NCBI GenBank assembly: GCA_018380195.1
Contig: JAGZUC010000013.1
Coordinates: 1-64,000 of the forward strand
Direction: 5' to 3'
DNA length: 64,000 bases
Origin: Collinsella sp.
GTDB taxonomy: Bacteria > Actinomycetota > Coriobacteriia > Coriobacteriales > Coriobacteriaceae
Shown here: positions 60,763-64,000 of the stretch, piece by piece
How the letters are laid out: every line of letters starts with the position of its first letter
Numbering within the stretch: position 1 is the stretch's first letter
Notes under the pieces: model-generated
What the model saw: only the letters and a program-made list of their open reading frames with translations
Told to the model about the DNA's origin: nothing
Database searches by the model: none
Position numbers and translations under genes: made by a program

Positions 60763-62205
60763 ATGTCTTTGCTAAACCGCGTACAGCAGCTGCCGAAGGG
60801 CTTTGTTTGGGGCGCCGCAACCGCCGCGTACCAAACGGAAGGTTCCACGAAGGTGGCAGGCAAGGGTAAGACCATGTGGGACGATTACCTTGTCGCCCAG
60901 GGTCGCTTTTTGCCCGACCCGGCCAGTGATTTCTACAACCGCTACGAGGAGGATATCCGCCTTTCTGCCGAGCATGGACTCAACGCCATTCGTGTGTCCA
61001 TCGCCTGGACCCGCATCTTCCCCAACGGCGACGATGCCGAACCCCTCGCCGAGGGCGTTAAGCACTACCACGAGCTGTTCGCCTGCTGCAAAAAGTATGG
61101 CGTCGAGCCCTATGTGTCCCTGCATCACTTTGACTCCCCCGCCGCCCTGTTCAACCAGGGCGACTGGCTCAACCGCAAGACCGTCGACGCCTATGTGCGC
61201 TATGCCGAGTTCTGCTTCCGCGAGTTCCGCGAGGTCAAGAATTGGTTCACCATCAACGAGCTCATCAGCCTCTCGCACTCCCAATACATCCAAGGCAACT
61301 TCCCGCCCAACCATCACTTTGATGTGACGAGCGGCATCCAGAGCCAGCACAACGAGCTCGTTGCCCACGCCCGCGCCGTCAACCTGTATAAGGATCTTGA
61401 CGAGACCGAGCACCTGGGCGGACGCATTGGCATGGTCAACGTCCTGACGCCGGCATATCCTGCCACCGACTCGCCCGCCGACCAGCACGCCGCCGACCTG
61501 TACAACGCCTTCTACACCGACTTCATCATGGACGGCGCCTTCCTGGGTCACTACTCCGCGCGCACCCTCTCACTCATCAACGAGATTCTGCGTGCCAACA
61601 ACGCCACGCTTACGGTTGAGGACAGCGACATGGAGGAGCTCGCCAAGGCGGCGCCCCGCAACGATATGTTCGGCCTCAACTACTATCAGTCGGCGTTTAT
61701 CGCCGCCTACGATGGCGAGTCCACCAACAGCTTTAACGGCACCGGAGACAAGGGCACCTCGTGCTTTAAGTTTAAGGGCGTCGGGCAGCAGGTCGATATG
61801 CCGGGTATCCCCACCACCGACTGGGATTGGCTCATCTACCCGCAAGGCCTCTACGACACGCTCAAGCACATCAGCGCCACCTATCCCAACCTCCCCGTCA
61901 TCTATATCACCGAAAACGGCCTGGGCCACAAGGACCCCGAGCCCGACGCAAACGGCATCGTCGCCGATCCCGAGCGCATCGACTTTGTCGACCAGCACAT
62001 GGAGAAGGTGCTCCAGGCGCGCGCCGAGGGCGTCGACGTCCAGGGCTACTTTATCTGGAGCCTGCAGGACCAGTTCTCGTGGGCCAACGGCTATAACAAG
62101 CGCTACGGCCTGTTCTACATCGACTTCGACACGCAAAAACGCTACATCAAGCAGTCGGCACTCTGGTACAAGGAGCTCGCCGACACTATGGCGGACGCGC
62201 AGTAG
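60763..62205 (+). CDS. GH1 6-phospho-beta-galactosidase (second copy)
   Basis: A 480-residue GH1 enzyme of the LacG type but clearly diverged from the copy at 57668: FVWGAATAAYQTEGSTKVAGKG, acid/base TINEL, nucleophile YITENGLGH, end FSWANGYNKRYGLFYIDF. The altered residue around the acid/base (TINEL, not TFNEI) may mark a different aglycone, such as another beta-galactoside. GAGAGG lies ten bases before the ATG at 60763; an ATG at 60757 is possible. Here the glycosidase precedes its permease, the reverse of the first module. Confidence 0.92.
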   Translation: MSLLNRVQQLPKGFVWGAATAAYQTEGSTKVAGKGKTMWDDYLVAQGRFLPDPASDFYNRYEEDIRLSAEHGLNAIRVSIAWTRIFPNGDDAEPLAEGVKHYHELFACCKKYGVEPYVSLHHFDSPAALFNQGDWLNRKTVDAYVRYAEFCFREFREVKNWFTINELISLSHSQYIQGNFPPNHHFDVTSGIQSQHNELVAHARAVNLYKDLDETEHLGGRIGMVNVLTPAYPATDSPADQHAADLYNAFYTDFIMDGAFLGHYSARTLSLINEILRANNATLTVEDSDMEELAKAAPRNDMFGLNYYQSAFIAAYDGESTNSFNGTGDKGTSCFKFKGVGQQVDMPGIPTTDWDWLIYPQGLYDTLKHISATYPNLPVIYITENGLGHKDPEPDANGIVADPERIDFVDQHMEKVLQARAEGVDVQGYFIWSLQDQFSWANGYNKRYGLFYIDFDTQKRYIKQSALWYKELADTMADAQ

Positions 62206-62226
62206 CGCATCGCCTCGCTTTCCCCC

Positions 62227-62273
62227 GAGAAGGGAGCGGCCCTATGCGATACAAACCCAGCCGCTCCCCTCTC
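62227..62273. terminator. hairpin between the second GH1 gene and its permease
   Basis: GAGAAGGGAGCGGC (62227-62240) pairs with GCCGCTCCCCTCTC (62260-62273) apart from one small mismatch region. There is no U-tract, so partial read-through into the permease gene is likely. Confidence 0.5.
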
Positions 62274-62381
62274 TCCCCCTGGGACCGACCCCGCCTGCAC
62301 CCGGGCTTTTAGCAAGCGGGAGACCATATAGGTTTTCAACGTCCATGCCATTAAGATTTCATGCAAAGAGGAGCGTGAACT

Positions 62382-64000
62382 ATGGAATCGATCGTTAAGT
62401 TCTTGGAGAAAGGTCAGCCGTACTTCGACAAGGTCTCTAAGAACATCTACCTTCAGGCCATTAAAGACGGCTTTTTGGCAGCAATGCCCATCATCCTGTC
62501 TTCTTCTGTCTTCCTGCTTATTTCGACCCTGCCGGGCGTTGTCGCCACGGTCGGCGGCTTTACGCTGCCCGACTGGTGGAACGTCGACGTCGTGAACTTC
62601 TGCAACAAGGTTTACAACTTCACGATGGGCGTCGTGGGCATCATGGTCGCCGGCACCACCGCAAGCGCGCTGACCGGCTCCAAGAACCGCCGCATGCCTG
62701 CCGGCAAGGCCATCAACGCCACGAGCACCATGGTCGCCGCCATGTGCGCTATGCTCATCTTGGCCGTTACCCAGACGAGTGCCAAGATCGACGGCGCCGA
62801 TGTCTCGGTGTTCTTTACCGACAACATGGGCACCAAGGGCCTGCTGAGCTCCTTTGTCGCCGCATTTGCCACGGTCAACATCTATGCCTTCTGCATTAAG
62901 CGAGACATCACCATCAAGCTGCCCAAAGAAGTCCCCGGCGCCATCGCCCAGAACTTCCGCGACATCTTCGCCTTCAGCTTCTCCATCCTGTTTGTCGCCG
63001 TCATCGACGTTATCTGCCGCACCTGCTTGGCCGTCCCGTTTGCCAACGTCATCTCCACGCTGGTGAGCCCGCTGTTCGCCGCTGCCGATTCCTACGCCGG
63101 CCTCGCCCTCATCTGGTTCATGATCCCGCTGTTCTGGTTCATGGGCATCCACGGCCCCTCGGTCGTTAAGCCTGCCCTCAACGCCGCGCTGTTTGGCAAC
63201 ATCACCACCAACCTCGCCACGCTGCAGGCCGGCGGTCACCCCGCCCTCGCCCTGACCGAGAACTTCGGTAACTACATCGGCGAACTCGGCGGCACCGGCG
63301 CCACGTTCATTGTCCCGATCATCTTCCTGCTCTTTATGCGCTCCAAGCAGCTCAAGGCCGTCGGCAAAGCCTCTGTCGTGCCCGTGATGTTCGCCGTCAA
63401 CGAGCCGCTGCTGTTCGCCGCGCCCATCATCCTCAACCCGTACTTCCTGATCCCGTTCCTGTTTGCCCCCGTGGCCAACGTCCTCATTGGTAAGTTCTTC
63501 ATCGACTTTTTGGGCATGAACGGCTTTATCTATGCCATGCCGTGGGCACTCCCCGGACCGATCGGCACCTTCATCGACACCAACTTCCAGCCGATCTCTC
63601 TGGTCCTGGTTGTCGTCCTGCTGGTCGTTGACTTCTTGATCTACTACCCGTTCTGCAAGGCCTACGACAACGTCCTGTGCAAGCAGGAGGCCGAGACCCT
63701 GGCCGAAGAAGAGGCCGAGGAGACCAAGGCCGTCAAGACCGCTGCCGCCCCCGCCGTTGAGGCTCCTGTTGTCGAGACCGCTTCTGCCACCGAGGCCTCC
63801 GCAGCTCCGTCCGCCCTTAAGGGCAAGGATCTGAGGGTTCTGGTTCTGTGCGCTGGCGCCGGCACCTCTGCACTGCTCGCCAACGCGCTTAAGGAAGGCG
63901 CCGACGAGCTGGGCATCGACATTACCGCCAACGCCGGTGCCTACGGCAGCCACTACGCCATCATGGACCAGTACAACGTCATCGTCCTGGCTCCGCAGGT
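62382..64000 (+). CDS. PTS lactose-specific EIICB component (second copy, cut by window end)
   Basis: At least 539 residues are present and the frame is still open at the edge. It aligns along its length with the first lacE: MESIVKFLEKGQPYFDKVS start, GIHGPSVVKPALNAAL, FAVNEPLLFAAPIILNP, an Ala/Glu-rich linker, then EIIB with the phospho-cysteine in VLVLCAGAGTSALLANAL. GAGGAG lies nine bases before the ATG. It probably takes up a related beta-galactoside, phosphorylated via the same EIIA or one beyond the window. Confidence 0.92.
   Translation, partial: MESIVKFLEKGQPYFDKVSKNIYLQAIKDGFLAAMPIILSSSVFLLISTLPGVVATVGGFTLPDWWNVDVVNFCNKVYNFTMGVVGIMVAGTTASALTGSKNRRMPAGKAINATSTMVAAMCAMLILAVTQTSAKIDGADVSVFFTDNMGTKGLLSSFVAAFATVNIYAFCIKRDITIKLPKEVPGAIAQNFRDIFAFSFSILFVAVIDVICRTCLAVPFANVISTLVSPLFAAADSYAGLALIWFMIPLFWFMGIHGPSVVKPALNAALFGNITTNLATLQAGGHPALALTENFGNYIGELGGTGATFIVPIIFLLFMRSKQLKAVGKASVVPVMFAVNEPLLFAAPIILNPYFLIPFLFAPVANVLIGKFFIDFLGMNGFIYAMPWALPGPIGTFIDTNFQPISLVLVVVLLVVDFLIYYPFCKAYDNVLCKQEAETLAEEEAEETKAVKTAAAPAVEAPVVETASATEASAAPSALKGKDLRVLVLCAGAGTSALLANALKEGADELGIDITANAGAYGSHYAIMDQYNVIVLAPQ

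Noticed and set aside
62142..63953. 603-codon open frame antisense to the second EIICB gene
   Set aside because: The plus-strand EIICB is clearly real and simply runs off the window; the antisense frame has only repetitive Gly/Asp/Val sequence.

Overview
The window looks like the chromosome of a gut-type fermentative actinobacterium of the class Coriobacteriia, most likely Collinsella or a close relative. The reasons are its high G+C coding style with frequent GTG/TTG starts, pyruvate formate-lyase fermentation, a lactose/tagatose-6-phosphate PTS system alongside Leloir genes, a flavodiiron protein, and intergenic spaces packed with short inverted-repeat families. The genus is inferred from gene content, not from a marker gene. 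I found no rRNA, tRNA, CRISPR array, prophage or intact insertion sequence.

Layout. 0.3-6 kb: response regulator, histidine kinase and a MacB-type ABC exporter on the minus strand. 6-12.5 kb: ogt, then aspartate-family genes asd and lysC (minus) divergent from thrC and thrB (plus). 12.8-16.6 kb: a DUF3990/XRE toxin-antitoxin-like pair, engB, mtnN and pflA. 16.7-23.5 kb: a DegV protein and a sucrose/fructan locus (two GH32 enzymes, an EIIBC permease, a LacI repressor). 23.8-26.2 kb: a pyruvate formate-lyase whose glycyl-radical domain is a separate gene. 26.7-31.4 kb: MarR regulator and a heterodimeric ABC exporter. 32-39.8 kb: DAHP synthase, a BceAB-like transporter, a Nudix-Vsr fusion, an AraC regulator and a HAD phosphatase. 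40-49.2 kb: a class II ketose-bisphosphate aldolase divergent from a DeoR regulator, a flavodiiron protein, the galactose LacI/galK/galT cluster and a DUF4143 ATPase. 49.3-64 kb: lacA-lacB-lacX-lacC, a membrane protein, lactose EIIA, and two parallel modules, each with LacI, lactose EIICB and GH1 phospho-beta-galactosidase. The second module runs off the right end.

The genes fit together as galactoside and sucrose catabolism. PTS uptake yields phosphorylated disaccharides, GH1 enzymes release galactose-6-phosphate, LacAB and LacC convert it to tagatose-1,6-bisphosphate, and the class II aldolase at 40 kb can cleave that. GalK/GalT handle free galactose, and PFL disposes of pyruvate. Three related LacI repressors appear to use operators that share one half-site (ATGTTAA) and differ in the other.

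The most unusual material is intergenic. Four long nested hairpins (7.1, 12.6, 23.7 and 39.9 kb) have unrelated but internally complementary arms around a conserved internal loop. All four lie just after a stop codon in the same orientation relative to that gene. Other items are a second nested element, a MITE-like element, hairpins with a TGTCC loop, tandem covarying hairpins, and a duplicated lacC 3' end placed after the DAHP synthase gene. Protein-level oddities are the split PFL, the Nudix-Vsr fusion and the DUF3990 pair with twin palindromic operators.
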